A stretch of 64,000 nucleotides of DNA from Chitinophaga rupis. Lineage in GTDB: Bacteria > Bacteroidota > Bacteroidia > Chitinophagales > Chitinophagaceae. Positions within the stretch are counted from its first letter, which is position 1. Each line of letters starts with the position of its first letter. Positions 24,781-33,345 of the stretch are shown one piece after another. A program made the position numbers and the translations under genes. Location: contig NZ_FOBB01000001.1 in the NCBI RefSeq assembly GCF_900109685.1, forward strand, positions 310,001 to 374,000, in the 5' to 3' direction. A model generated the notes under the pieces. The model made no database searches, was not told the origin of the DNA, and saw only the letters and a program-made list of their open reading frames with translations.

Positions 24781-26547
24781 ATGATTACAATAAGATCTAC
24801 TTGCTTACTACTGGCCACAGTACTGGCATTCAACGCCTGCAGCACCCACGGGGGCGGGCAGGATACCAAGGCTGCTGCCGATTCACTCCACCATATACTT
24901 GATAAGTATTATGACGGGAAAATGCAATTGTTTCCCCTGGATGCTACTTTCAATGGCGAACATCAATACGATGGCTTACTGAACATTGATATTAGCCAGG
25001 CTTTCCGCCAGCGCGAGGATAGCTTCTTTAACGGCTACCTGCAGCAATTACAGGGTGTGGATACCGCTGCCTTAACGCCCAATGACCGTATCAGCTATGA
25101 TGTATTACAACGTGAATTAAACATCTACAAAGAGGGGCTGCAGTTCCATGACTACCTGATGCCTATACAACAGTTCTGGGGGCTTACGCTTACATTGGGA
25201 CAGCTGGGTTCCGGCACCAGCGCACAGCCGTTCAAAACCAAGGAGGATTACGAGAAATTTATGCAGCGCATGAAAAGCTTTGCAGAGTGGGGCGATACCG
25301 CTATTGCCTGCATGCGCAAAGGCATGGAAACGGGCTATGTATTACCCAAAACACTGGTGATAAAAGTGATCCCGCAAATGAGGGACCTGGCTAAAAAAGA
25401 TACCGGCAATGTTTTTTACAGCCCGCTGAAAACACTGCCAGCCGGGGTTGACACTGCATTTGCCGGCGCCTACCGCCAAACTATTGAGCAGTATGTATTG
25501 CCTACATACGCTAAGCTGCAAACCTTTTTTGAGAAAGAGTACCTGCCCAAAGCCCGCACCAGCAGTGGTATTGGGGGCATACCGGATGGTAAGGCCTATT
25601 ACGCTTACCTGATCCGCTACTGGACCACTACGGATAAAACACCGGATGAAATATTTGCTACCGGCGAAAAGGAAGTGGCGCGCATACGCGGTGAAATGGA
25701 AGAAGTAAAGAACAGTACCGGCTTTAAAGGCGACCTGCCGGCCTTCTTTGAATTTGTGCGCAATGATGCACAGTTCAAGATCTTTAAAACACCGGCACAG
25801 GTGCTGGATTCCTTTAAAGCCATTGAAAATAAGATCATGCCTAACGTGCGGCGCATATACGGGCATATTCCAAAAACGCCGTTTGAGATCAGGCAAACAG
25901 AGGCCTTCCGCGCCGCATCAGCCAGTGCGGAATATAACCAGGGCAGCGCCGATGGTACCCGTCCCGGTATTTTTTACGTACCCATCCTGAATGCTAAAGA
26001 GTTCAGCTATGTAGGCATGGAATCCCTGTTCTTACACGAAGCTATTCCCGGGCACCACTTCCAGGTATCTCTGCAGCAGGAAAATGATTCGCTGCCCAAA
26101 TTGCGGCGTTTTAGCTGGAATGGGGCTTATGGTGAAGGCTATGCCCTGTACTGTGAAAGCCTGGGTAAAGAGCTGGGCCTGTACACGAATCCTTACCAGT
26201 ACTTTGGCCGCCTGAGCGATGAAATTCACCGCGCCATTCGCCTGGTAGTGGATGTAGGAATGCACGCCAAAGGCTGGAGCCGCGAACAGGCTCTGAAATA
26301 CATGCTGGATAATGAGCCTACCTCCGAACATGATGCCACTGCCGAAATAGAACGGTACATGGCTATACCGGGGCAGGCGCTTTCCTACAAAACCGGTGAG
26401 CTGAAAATACTGGAGCTGCGGCATAAGTATGAGCAGCAGCTGGGTAACCAGTTTAGCCTGAAAGACTTTCACGATGAGCTGCTGAAAGATGGCAGTGTGC
26501 CGTTAAGCATCCTGGAACAAAAAATGAAACGCCGTTTTGAAAAATAA
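24781..26547 (+). CDS. DUF885-family lipoprotein (putative metallopeptidase)
   Basis: The 588-residue protein has a lipobox (LAFNAC, Cys at about 20). The body is the mostly helical DUF885 fold. The family's metal-site motif is HEAIPGHHFQ at about residues 419-428, with a downstream Glu in YGEGYALYCESLG. The motif is of HExxxGHH type and points to a zinc peptidase or hydrolase, which is family knowledge; the substrate is unknown. It is exported and lipid-anchored in the periplasm or at the outer membrane. It is monocistronic, with a terminator 150 bases upstream and an inverted repeat 40 bases after the stop. Confidence 0.9.
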   Translation: MITIRSTCLLLATVLAFNACSTHGGGQDTKAAADSLHHILDKYYDGKMQLFPLDATFNGEHQYDGLLNIDISQAFRQREDSFFNGYLQQLQGVDTAALTPNDRISYDVLQRELNIYKEGLQFHDYLMPIQQFWGLTLTLGQLGSGTSAQPFKTKEDYEKFMQRMKSFAEWGDTAIACMRKGMETGYVLPKTLVIKVIPQMRDLAKKDTGNVFYSPLKTLPAGVDTAFAGAYRQTIEQYVLPTYAKLQTFFEKEYLPKARTSSGIGGIPDGKAYYAYLIRYWTTTDKTPDEIFATGEKEVARIRGEMEEVKNSTGFKGDLPAFFEFVRNDAQFKIFKTPAQVLDSFKAIENKIMPNVRRIYGHIPKTPFEIRQTEAFRAASASAEYNQGSADGTRPGIFYVPILNAKEFSYVGMESLFLHEAIPGHHFQVSLQQENDSLPKLRRFSWNGAYGEGYALYCESLGKELGLYTNPYQYFGRLSDEIHRAIRLVVDVGMHAKGWSREQALKYMLDNEPTSEHDATAEIERYMAIPGQALSYKTGELKILELRHKYEQQLGNQFSLKDFHDELLKDGSVPLSILEQKMKRRFEK

Positions 26548-26588
26548 GGCTGCCTGTCAGGTAATCTAATCTGAAAGTTTTTTACCAA

Positions 26589-26638
26589 AAGGGCAATAAA
26601 ACAATGAGAGCTATGCTTAAAATTGTTTTGTTGCCCTT
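26589..26638 (+). terminator. Long inverted repeat, likely terminator
   Basis: AAGGGCAATAAAACAAT (26589-26605) pairs with ATTGTTTTGTTGCCCTT (26622-26638): 17 bp with one G-T pair and a 16-base loop. It lies 42 bases after the DUF885 stop. The tail (ATTGCTTGTTT) is only weakly T-rich. Confidence 0.65.
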
Positions 26639-27047
26639 ATTGCTTGTTTAAGTAGGGCATTGTGGCCACAGTTTTTATACATGTGTATTTTTGCCATCTG
26701 TTATTTACAGCACTCTTTCGCTAAAATGACATTCAGCCCGTTCCCAGCAGGCGTTTTTGTCAGGCCCAACATTAACAATTTTATCATTTCAGTTTGAGAA
26801 AAGATACTTAAATTTATATAGCTATACGGGATCAACACAACATTCGAGGGAACCTTCAGGTCAGAGTCAGATTGACCATATCTTTTTATTGGACGGTTAC
26901 AAACATTCAGCCACGCTTTATTCTATGAAACGCCGCTGACTGGTTCTTGACAGTCAATCCAGCTTTCGACCTCATTTCTTTTTGCGGCTTGGTGATTTAA
27001 TCAGCACAGCTTATCTATTTTATTAACTGCTTTAACCTAGGGGCATT
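26639..27047. other. Gene-free stretch before the YjbR gene
   Basis: This stretch of about 400 bases is lower in GC than its neighbours. A -7-like TATTTTTG lies near 26687-26694. Only short open frames occur: one of 23 codons from 26725 and one of 60 codons from 26757. Neither resembles a known protein. It may be decayed coding DNA, but nothing is recognisable. Confidence 0.6.
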
Positions 27048-27398
27048 ATGTTAGATCTTACATTCAATTACTGCCTGTCATTTCCGGGCGTAACCGCCGA
27101 AGAGAAGTGGAATGAGGAAATGTGTTTCTCTGTAGGAGAAAAGCTATTCTGCTCCATGCGGGTAGACCCTCCTTACAAGTTGTCCTTCAAATGCACACCG
27201 GACCAGTTTCACAGCCTGATAGCAAGGCCTGATATTGTGCCCATGCCCTACCTGGCCCGTTATCACTGGGTGCAGGTAAAACATCCTTCCAATCTTGACT
27301 GGAGCGAGCTACAGGCTTTTATACAACAGGCCTATGACCTGGTTGTAAAGATGCTGCCTCCGGAAGAACGGGATGCAGTCTTGAAGGCAAGAGTGTAA
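27048..27398 (+). CDS. MmcQ/YjbR-family protein
   Basis: The 116-residue protein is full length for the YjbR fold (CyaY-like alpha/beta). Family features are an opening helix and FPGVTAEEKWNEEMCFSVGEKLFCSM, cited in parts, then LSFKCTPDQFHSLIARPDIVPMPYLARYHWVQV and the closing helix LQAFIQQAYDLVV. The family is often described as DNA-binding; its role is not settled. It is convergent with the Gfo/Idh gene, and a perfect inverted repeat lies between them. Confidence 0.9.
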   Translation: MLDLTFNYCLSFPGVTAEEKWNEEMCFSVGEKLFCSMRVDPPYKLSFKCTPDQFHSLIARPDIVPMPYLARYHWVQVKHPSNLDWSELQAFIQQAYDLVVKMLPPEERDAVLKARV

Positions 27399-27403
27399 AT
27401 GGT

Positions 27404-27490
27404 TTAGATCTTAGATTTACGATTTTAGATTTGATTGTGCGATCGTGTATACCTACCTCTCAATAAATCCCAAATCTAAAATCGTAAATC
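27404..27490. repeat. Inverted pair of TTAGATT/TACGATT heptamer arrays
   Basis: The left array (27404-27438) is made of 7-base words TTAGATC, TTAGATT, TACGATT, TTAGATT. Its core 27414-27433 has a perfect 20-bp inverted copy at 27471-27490, with a 37-base loop. It lies exactly between two convergent genes and could act as a two-way transcription stop. Confidence 0.75.
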
Positions 27491-27500
27491 ATGAATGGGA

Positions 27501-28841
27501 TTATACTTTCGGTTCCCAGCCCTTCTCATATGTTCTGGCCCACAGCTTAGCCGCTGCGGCATCTTCCAGGATATGCCCGTTCTTAGGGTCGCAGTGTAAC
27601 ACACGCCCTTCCCGCTGCGCAATATTAGCCAAATGACAGAGTACTACTGACGGATGCCCCACGGTTTCAACGTCTGAATTCAGCTTAGCCTTACCACGAA
27701 TGCTTTCCAGGAAGTTGTTGATATGAATGCCATCCAGGAACTCACCACCCGGACTAACGGTATTGGTCACATTCTGCTGCGCATCCTGCTGTTTTACTTC
27801 TTTTACCAGCTTGCCTTTAGTATCCAGGATCTTATAGCTATCTCCGCCGGAGTTATACAGGCTGCCCTTATCGCCAAAAATAACGAAACCGCGGCCACTG
27901 CCTTCCAGCTCAAAAGGATGACAGCTACGGCCCTCCCAGGAAATGGACTTGCCGCCTTCAAATTCAAAGTTGATGGTTTGGGTATCCGGTGTTTCCCAAT
28001 CATCCGGCGGGTAGGCATAACGGCCGCCGGCAGAGGTTACCTTGGTGGGAAACTCTACCCCCATGAACCAGCGCATGCAATCCAGCTCGTGCGTGGCATT
28101 ATTACAAACTTCGCCGGTGCCCCAATGCCAGCGCCAATGCCAGTTGTAATGCACTATATTATCCAGGTAATCTTTACGCGGCGCAGGGCCCTGCCATAGG
28201 TTCCAGTCCAGGGTGGCGGGTACGGCAATTTTTTTACCAATACCAATGGGCGCGCGGTTATTCACGTACCATCCACGGGCATAATATACCTTACCGATAA
28301 TACCTTCTTCCTTCACCTCTTTTACGGCCTGCTGTAAATTTGGCCAGGAGCGGCGCTGGTTGCCCATTTGCACCAGGCGGCTATGCTTGCGGGCTGCCTG
28401 TACCAGCAGCTCCCCTTCATTCCCGTTCTGGCTACAAGGTTTTTCTACATACACATGTTTACCGGCTGCACAGGCCATAATAGCAGCGGGTGCATGCCAA
28501 TGGTCAGGAGCGGCCACCATCAGCGCATCAAAATCCTTCTTCTCCAGCAGCTTGCGGATGTCTTTAATTACTTCGGGTTTACGCTGCTGCCCGGTGCGGG
28601 CAACGGCTCTCAGGCCTTTATCAATGGCGCCGTCCTCCACATCGCATATATAACCAATTTCTGCACCGGGCAACTTAGCGGCTACCTGGGCCAGCCAGCT
28701 ACCACGGGAGTTTACACCCATTACAGCGAGTACTACTTTATTGCTGGGGGCTTTTTGGCCGAACACCGGGAAGTTCAGGTAGGTAAGACCAGCGCCCATG
28801 CCTGCCATGGTACCGGTTTTCAAGAAATCTCGTCTTTTCAT
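27501..28841 (-). CDS. Tat-exported Gfo/Idh/MocA-family oxidoreductase
   Basis: The ATG at 28841 gives 446 residues. The N-terminus is a twin-arginine signal (MKRRDFLKTG, then a hydrophobic AGMGAGLTYLNFPVFG), so the protein would be exported folded with its NAD(P)-type cofactor. The Rossmann domain (about 36-180) has VLAVMGVNSRG, ALMVAAPDHWHAPAAIMA and KHVYVEKPCSQN with the family's catalytic Lys. The C-terminal domain is about 180-440 (HYNWHWRWHWGTGEVCNNATHELD). Exported family members oxidise or reduce sugar carbons, C3 in the keto-glycoside pathway. The 156-base upstream extension is non-conserved. A LacI-type site lies 31 bases upstream. Confidence 0.92.
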   Translation of the reverse strand: MKRRDFLKTGTMAGMGAGLTYLNFPVFGQKAPSNKVVLAVMGVNSRGSWLAQVAAKLPGAEIGYICDVEDGAIDKGLRAVARTGQQRKPEVIKDIRKLLEKKDFDALMVAAPDHWHAPAAIMACAAGKHVYVEKPCSQNGNEGELLVQAARKHSRLVQMGNQRRSWPNLQQAVKEVKEEGIIGKVYYARGWYVNNRAPIGIGKKIAVPATLDWNLWQGPAPRKDYLDNIVHYNWHWRWHWGTGEVCNNATHELDCMRWFMGVEFPTKVTSAGGRYAYPPDDWETPDTQTINFEFEGGKSISWEGRSCHPFELEGSGRGFVIFGDKGSLYNSGGDSYKILDTKGKLVKEVKQQDAQQNVTNTVSPGGEFLDGIHINNFLESIRGKAKLNSDVETVGHPSVVLCHLANIAQREGRVLHCDPKNGHILEDAAAAKLWARTYEKGWEPKV

Positions 28842-28871
28842 TACGTGTATTTTTTTAGGATGATCTCCGCA

Positions 28872-28891
28872 ACTACAATCGGTTGCATAAA
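28872..28891. promoter_or_regulatory. LacI-type operator of the Gfo/Idh gene
   Basis: ACTACAATCGGTTGCATAAA: the right half is perfect and the left half has two changes against the site at 14633. It is centred about 40 bases before the start codon at 28841. Confidence 0.6.
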
Positions 28892-29002
28892 GTATAAAAT
28901 AAGGGAACAAAGCATAGAAATGCAAATAATTAGTGATGAGCGTGCGATTATAGTTAACAGTGAGGAAGGGGTTTGGGTTTAAAGGGATGGTGAGCATCTG
29001 TT

Positions 29003-29029
29003 TGTCCTACACCGTTGTGGTGTAGGACA
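29003..29029. repeat. Perfect 11-bp hairpin between minus-strand genes
   Basis: TGTCCTACACC and GGTGTAGGACA flank the 5-base loop GTTGT, followed by a further related word (GGTATAGGAC). It lies 20 bases after the stop of the phosphatase-like gene (minus). The minus-strand tail (AAACAG) is not T-rich, so it is not a classic terminator. Confidence 0.6.
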
Positions 29030-29049
29030 TGGTATAGGACAATAATACG

Positions 29050-30414
29050 TTACTGCATGGTATTCCAGATCACATCATATACATCTGTTGCTACCAGCTG
29101 CTCTTTGTTCAGCGCCTGCGGAGTAATAAGCACCGGGTGATAGGCGCTATCTGCCGGCAAAGCGCCATGCGAACCCTTGATCAGCGTAGCATCCAGCGGT
29201 ATAACATCCATCAGGTAGCGGAAGCCCATTTTCTTTTTCAGCAGCTTACCTACGATCTTTGCTTTCACCAGCGGGTCCGCGGGGTTCAGGAACATTTCTA
29301 CCGGATCATAACCGGGTTTGCGGTGAATATCTACAATGCGCGCAAAGTCCGGCGCCTTATTATCATCTAACCAATAGTAATACGTGAACCAGCTATCGCT
29401 GTCTGCTACCAGTATATAATCACCGGCACGCTCGTGGTGCAGCTGGTGTTTACGCTTACCTTCACGGTCCAGCACCTGTGCCACACCCGGCACATTTTCA
29501 ATAATATTCCGCACCTTTTTGGCGCTGGCCAGGTCATTGATATAAATATGCGCTATCTGATGATCCGCTACGGCAAAGGCTTTTGAGGCGCCGGGATCCA
29601 GCAGCTCCAGGCCTCTTTCTTCGCGGATCTGCAACAATCCCTCCTGCCGTAATATGCGGTTCAGGTGTACCTGGTTATTCACCGGGTTAATACCATATTC
29701 TGATAACAGGATCACCTGCGCACCTTTCTTTTCATAGAAGGTAACCAGCTGTTTGCACACGTTATCTATCTCCTGCAGCTCGTTGCTGATCTTACTTTCA
29801 TCCGGTCCAAATTTTTGCAGACAGTAATCCAGGTGGGGTAAGTAAATAAGCGTAAGCGTTGGGTCGTACAGGTTATCTGTTACCTGCGATGCATCTGCTA
29901 TCCATTGCGTGGATTTTATGTTGGCGCCAGGCCCCCAGAACTGGAACAGCGGAAACTGGCCCAGCTCTTTCTGCAGGTGATCTCTTAAAGAGGCGGGATG
30001 CGCATAGCAGTCCGGCATTTTACGCCCGTCTGAAAGGTACTGCGGGCGCGGAGTTACAGAGTAATCTGCCGTGGAGTACATATTGTACCACCAGAACATT
30101 TTTGCGCAGGTAAAATCCGGCTGCAGGCGGCGGGCCTTTTCCCAGATCTTTTCGCTTTGTACCAGTTTGTTGGATTGTTTCCAGAACTTCACTTCACAAT
30201 CTTCCCGGTCATACCATCCATTGCCAACAATACCATGTTCCGCAGGCCATTTACCGGTTACATAGGTGCTTTGAACTGCGGTGGTTACGGCGGGTAACAT
30301 GGGCTTTACCGTAGCCAGGTGATGCTGTTGTACATATTGCTGTAAAAATGGTGTATGCCTGCCGATTACTGATGTAGACAGCCCTACTACATCCAACACT
30401 ACTGTTTTTCTCAT
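29050..30414 (-). CDS. Alkaline-phosphatase/nucleotide-pyrophosphatase superfamily protein of the ebo cluster
   Basis: The 454-residue protein shows the type I phosphodiesterase/nucleotide pyrophosphatase pattern: VVLDVVGLS with a first metal Asp, the nucleophile region AVTTAVQSTYVTGKWPAEHGIVGN (Thr nucleophile, by key residues), LPHLDY (Asp/His metal site), VILLSEYGI and, near the end, KGSHGALPADS (His metal ligand). No signal peptide is seen, so it is probably cytoplasmic. It is the last gene of the minus-strand eboD-eboE-phosphatase group, 54 bases after eboE. This member is often found at the end of ebo clusters; its substrate is unknown. Confidence 0.88.
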   Translation of the reverse strand: MRKTVVLDVVGLSTSVIGRHTPFLQQYVQQHHLATVKPMLPAVTTAVQSTYVTGKWPAEHGIVGNGWYDREDCEVKFWKQSNKLVQSEKIWEKARRLQPDFTCAKMFWWYNMYSTADYSVTPRPQYLSDGRKMPDCYAHPASLRDHLQKELGQFPLFQFWGPGANIKSTQWIADASQVTDNLYDPTLTLIYLPHLDYCLQKFGPDESKISNELQEIDNVCKQLVTFYEKKGAQVILLSEYGINPVNNQVHLNRILRQEGLLQIREERGLELLDPGASKAFAVADHQIAHIYINDLASAKKVRNIIENVPGVAQVLDREGKRKHQLHHERAGDYILVADSDSWFTYYYWLDDNKAPDFARIVDIHRKPGYDPVEMFLNPADPLVKAKIVGKLLKKKMGFRYLMDVIPLDATLIKGSHGALPADSAYHPVLITPQALNKEQLVATDVYDVIWNTMQ

Positions 30415-30468
30415 AGAACATTGATATGACCGTACTTACAAATCCTCAACAAAGCTATAATGAATGCT

Positions 30469-31680
30469 TTATAATTCCAACTGTTGTTGTACCCAGGCCA
30501 GCTCACGTGCTATAGACTGGTCCATTGGCAGCTTCAGATCCGGCGGTAATACGTCCCAGGTATAGGTTTCCACTTCCAGGTGGGTGGTGAAGAGCTGCGT
30601 TTGCTGAAGGGCCAGCACCTGCTGAATATCTTCCCGCGTGGCTGACAGTAAACCATAATGATCTATGAACAGCGGCACGTGAAAATGCGAACGCCATTCC
30701 TGCACCTGCGGGTTCTGTGCATCGGCCAGCGCTTCCGGCAGATCGGGATAATGCGTGTAGCCGTTACCGGTACGCGCTATTACCTGGTGTAAATAAGTGG
30801 GCTCATTAAAGGTGCGGAAGGCATCTATAACATTGGCGCGCTCCTGGCTGCCGGCTGCCGGCAGTAAGGCTTTCAGCGCTGCGCTTATTTGCAGCTTACC
30901 TATTTTAAGGCCATGCTGCCGCATGCTGTTCAACACGGCCTCCGGCTGCTCATAGGCCAGCGCAAAGTGGCAAACATCGTAACACAGCTGCACATGATCT
31001 TTGAGCATCAGGGCTGCTGCTTCTTCCGTTACGCCTAATTTATCTGACAGGAAAGGAATGCCTGCGGGCATCAGCTGCTGAAAATACCAGTCAATATATT
31101 CCCGCGAATTTTCCAGCATGCCATCCGGTTCAGGCTCTATATCTATATGCAGCAAAGGCCCGCCGGAACGGCGTATACGAGCCAGCTGCTCTACCACTAA
31201 CAGGAGGTTTAAGGTAGCGCTTTCTGTAACGGATGCCTTTTCTTCTGCACAGCGGTTCCATAATTTATAAGACAAGGGGCAAGTAGATACCCCGCCTTCC
31301 ATACCTTCCGGCAACAGCGCTGCCAGTAAGCGGAACAGGCGAATGGTATAGGTTACGCGGTCGCCGGTGGTCCAGTCGGGCACATGCACCTGGTCTTTTA
31401 CTTTTACGTTATGGAAGCCGCCATAAGGAAAACCATTCATGGTAAACACATAACAGCCCTCCTCCTGCAGCCAGGCTTTAAACTCCTGCAGGGCGGCTTC
31501 TTTACTCAGCTCCAGGCTGGCTTTATTGGAAAGGCGCAGGCCAATACCAAAAGGCTGATCCGGGCTTAAGGCTGCTTTTACCAATGGTATATGCAGCTGC
31601 AGCTGTTTAAAATGCGCGTCCCAGCTTTCACCGGGGTGTATATTAGTGCAGTAGGTAAGATGACCGTAAGGTGTTTGCAT
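30469..31680 (-). CDS. eboE: EboE, TIM-barrel metabolite traffic protein
   Basis: The 403-residue protein has the xylose-isomerase-like TIM-barrel features of EboE: the opening YGHLTYCTNIHPGESWDAHF, VFTMNGFPYGGFHN, the metal-type LLHIDIEPEPDG, LCYDVCHFALAY, and VPLFIDHYG. EboE belongs to the ebo (EDB) cluster. In a scytonemin-making cyanobacterium that cluster is needed to move a precursor to the periplasm; in other bacteria the cargo is unknown. No signal peptide is present. It lies 42 bases after eboD and 54 before the phosphatase-like gene. Confidence 0.88.
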   Translation of the reverse strand: MQTPYGHLTYCTNIHPGESWDAHFKQLQLHIPLVKAALSPDQPFGIGLRLSNKASLELSKEAALQEFKAWLQEEGCYVFTMNGFPYGGFHNVKVKDQVHVPDWTTGDRVTYTIRLFRLLAALLPEGMEGGVSTCPLSYKLWNRCAEEKASVTESATLNLLLVVEQLARIRRSGGPLLHIDIEPEPDGMLENSREYIDWYFQQLMPAGIPFLSDKLGVTEEAAALMLKDHVQLCYDVCHFALAYEQPEAVLNSMRQHGLKIGKLQISAALKALLPAAGSQERANVIDAFRTFNEPTYLHQVIARTGNGYTHYPDLPEALADAQNPQVQEWRSHFHVPLFIDHYGLLSATREDIQQVLALQQTQLFTTHLEVETYTWDVLPPDLKLPMDQSIARELAWVQQQLEL

Positions 31681-31722
31681 AGTTACAGTTCTTTTGATGC
31701 TTACTTAGGTACGTATATTATA

Positions 31723-32898
31723 CTATTCGCCAGCTGCTGATAGCTTTTTAAGTATTTCACCGGCCTGTTGCAACAGTGTTATATTCATATCATTCACCTC
31801 TGCACCATAACCAATGCCTTTGAGCTGGCAAATAGTAAGGCGGCCACCCAGGTGCTCACGGAATTCTTCCAGCCCTTTTATTACCGGCGATGTGTCGCCG
31901 GCCTGCATATCCAGCAGGGGATGATAAATGGGCAGGTTCATTTGCTGCAATAAGTGCAGGATGCGGTTTGTTGCATCCTTATCCAGCCAACCTAACAGCT
32001 GTGTGTATACGCTGTCTAATGCAATACCTATGGCAACCGCCTCGCCATGGCGCAAGGTAAAGTTGGTAAGCTGCTCCAGCTTATGCCCGCTCCAATGGCC
32101 AAAATCCAGCGGGCGGGATGAGCCGCTTTCAAACGGATCACCTGCGCCGCCAATATGGCTTAAATGCAGCTCTGCACAGCGGTATACCAGCTGTTGCATG
32201 GCTTCCATATCACGGTTAGCCAGGGCTGTTACTTCCTGTTCCATCCACTCAAAAAAGGCGGCATCTTTTATCAGCGCTACTTTTACCGCTTCTACCATAC
32301 CGGCGTTCCAGTCACGGTCTTCCAGGGTGGTTAGAAAATGTGCGTCGTTGAATACGGCGGCGGGTGGTGCAAAAGCGCCTAAGAAATTCTTTTTGCCTTT
32401 ATAGTTAATGCCGTTCTTTACCCCTACGCCGGAATCGTTCTGCGATAATACGGTAGTGGGTATACGAATATGCCGCACCCCGCGGTGCGATACTGCTGCG
32501 GCAAAACCTACCAGGTCCAGTACAGAGCCGCCGCCAATGCCTATTACAAAGGAGTGGCGGTCAATGGCATATTTGTCAATGGCATCAACCAAACGGAAAA
32601 ACAGCGCTTCATCATTCTTCACGGCTTCCCCACCGGGAATAATAATGATCTCCGGGGCCAGCTCAAAACCGGGTACATTTTGCAGGTAAGCGCCTGCCTG
32701 CTGCTGCAGGTAGGGATGCTGCTGCCATACCCCTTCATCTGCCACTACCAGCAACCGCTTTTGATAATAGGGGCTGGCCTGCTCCTGCAGGTAGGCCGAC
32801 AGTGTATTATTATCTGGGCTGAAAATATGATGGGTAAAGAAAACCCGGTAAGCATAGTTTACCTGGAATGACTGCTGGATATAATTGCTGATCTGCAT
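31723..32898 (-). CDS. eboD: EboD, 3-dehydroquinate synthase-like protein
   Basis: The 391-residue protein has a dehydroquinate-synthase/sugar cyclase fold: nucleotide-binding VIGIGGGSVLDLVGFAAA (about 140-157), PTTVLSQNDSGVGVKNGINYKGKKNFLG (by key residues), AGMVEAVKVALIKD with the family's Glu and Lys, and a downstream metal-type region LDFGHWSGHKLE. Its N-terminal 60 residues differ from AroB, as in EboD. It probably makes or modifies a cyclic metabolite rather than serving the shikimate route; this is inferred from the cluster. It is the first gene of eboD-eboE-phosphatase. A candidate promoter lies at 32934-32949 and an AAAGGAG ribosome site about 8 bases before the ATG. Confidence 0.85.
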   Translation of the reverse strand: MQISNYIQQSFQVNYAYRVFFTHHIFSPDNNTLSAYLQEQASPYYQKRLLVVADEGVWQQHPYLQQQAGAYLQNVPGFELAPEIIIIPGGEAVKNDEALFFRLVDAIDKYAIDRHSFVIGIGGGSVLDLVGFAAAVSHRGVRHIRIPTTVLSQNDSGVGVKNGINYKGKKNFLGAFAPPAAVFNDAHFLTTLEDRDWNAGMVEAVKVALIKDAAFFEWMEQEVTALANRDMEAMQQLVYRCAELHLSHIGGAGDPFESGSSRPLDFGHWSGHKLEQLTNFTLRHGEAVAIGIALDSVYTQLLGWLDKDATNRILHLLQQMNLPIYHPLLDMQAGDTSPVIKGLEEFREHLGGRLTICQLKGIGYGAEVNDMNITLLQQAGEILKKLSAAGE

Positions 32899-32933
32899 CT
32901 CCCAAACTCCTTTCTGTTGAATAAATTAAAGTA

Positions 32934-32949
32934 TCAAAGTACAAAAATA
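32934..32949 (-). promoter_or_regulatory. Candidate eboD promoter (-7 elements)
   Basis: On the minus strand, TATTTTTG (32942-32949) and TACTTTGA (32934-32941) both resemble TAnnTTTG, 36-51 bases before the eboD ATG. They lie downstream of the terminator at 32991, so the eboD group would have its own promoter. Confidence 0.45.
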
Positions 32950-32990
32950 TCTAAAATTAGCCGGGGCGGGCGCCGCAATTATTTTAACGG

Positions 32991-33016
32991 TAAAAAGCCC
33001 CGGTAAATACCGGGGC
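32991..33016 (-). terminator. Intrinsic terminator on the minus strand upstream of eboD
   Basis: GCCCCGGTA and TACCGGGGC form a 9-bp stem, followed on the minus strand by TTTTTA. It would end a transcript coming from the right, yet the next intact gene on that side is on the plus strand. It fits best as the leftover terminator of the remnant at 33047-33230. Confidence 0.75.
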
Positions 33017-33046
33017 CGGGTGTTTTGAGGGCATTACATGTGCCTC

Positions 33047-33230
33047 TTATCTATATGCAGAGATTAGACTAGATCCATCAGGCTGTAAAGTAAGCGGATT
33101 TCCAGCGGGCCCATAAGCGTAGTAATCCCCAATTTCCGTGTTACGTATTAGTACGTAAAAGATCAGCACTGTTCCCTCTTGTGCATCTAAACTGAAATAA
33201 CGATTTTTGCACCGGACAATACATTTAAAA
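33047..33230 (-). pseudogene. Possible 3' gene remnant
   Basis: One minus-strand frame is open for about 60 codons and reads as plausible protein (RYFSLDAQEG, then EIGDYYAYGPAGNPLTLQPD, then SSLISAYR and stop). It has no ATG start; only a GTG lies inside it, and stops close it upstream. An intrinsic terminator sits 31 bases after its stop. This looks like the tail of a gene whose front was lost, perhaps when the ebo cluster was split. I cannot name the family, and chance is possible. Confidence 0.3.
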
Positions 33231-33345
33231 CACTACTACCCAACTGTTAACCCTGTAACAAAGCTGTAGGTTTTTCGTACACATAATTTGTTGCAATAGC
33301 GCTCCGGTGCATATTGTGGGGTACGCCAACACCAAGATCACAGGT

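Noticed and set aside
26757..26939. 60-codon plus-strand frame
   Set aside because: No recognisable family, no ribosome site, low-complexity surroundings.
27404..27490. CRISPR array
   Set aside because: Words are 7 bases, the second array is inverted, and there are no uniform spacers or cas genes.
28842..28997. Longer N-terminus of the Gfo/Idh gene
   Set aside because: It would place 52 unlike residues before a clear twin-arginine signal and read through the operator.
31723..32898. Shikimate-pathway AroB
   Set aside because: The fold is the same, but the N-terminus differs and the neighbours are ebo genes, so EboD is the better reading.
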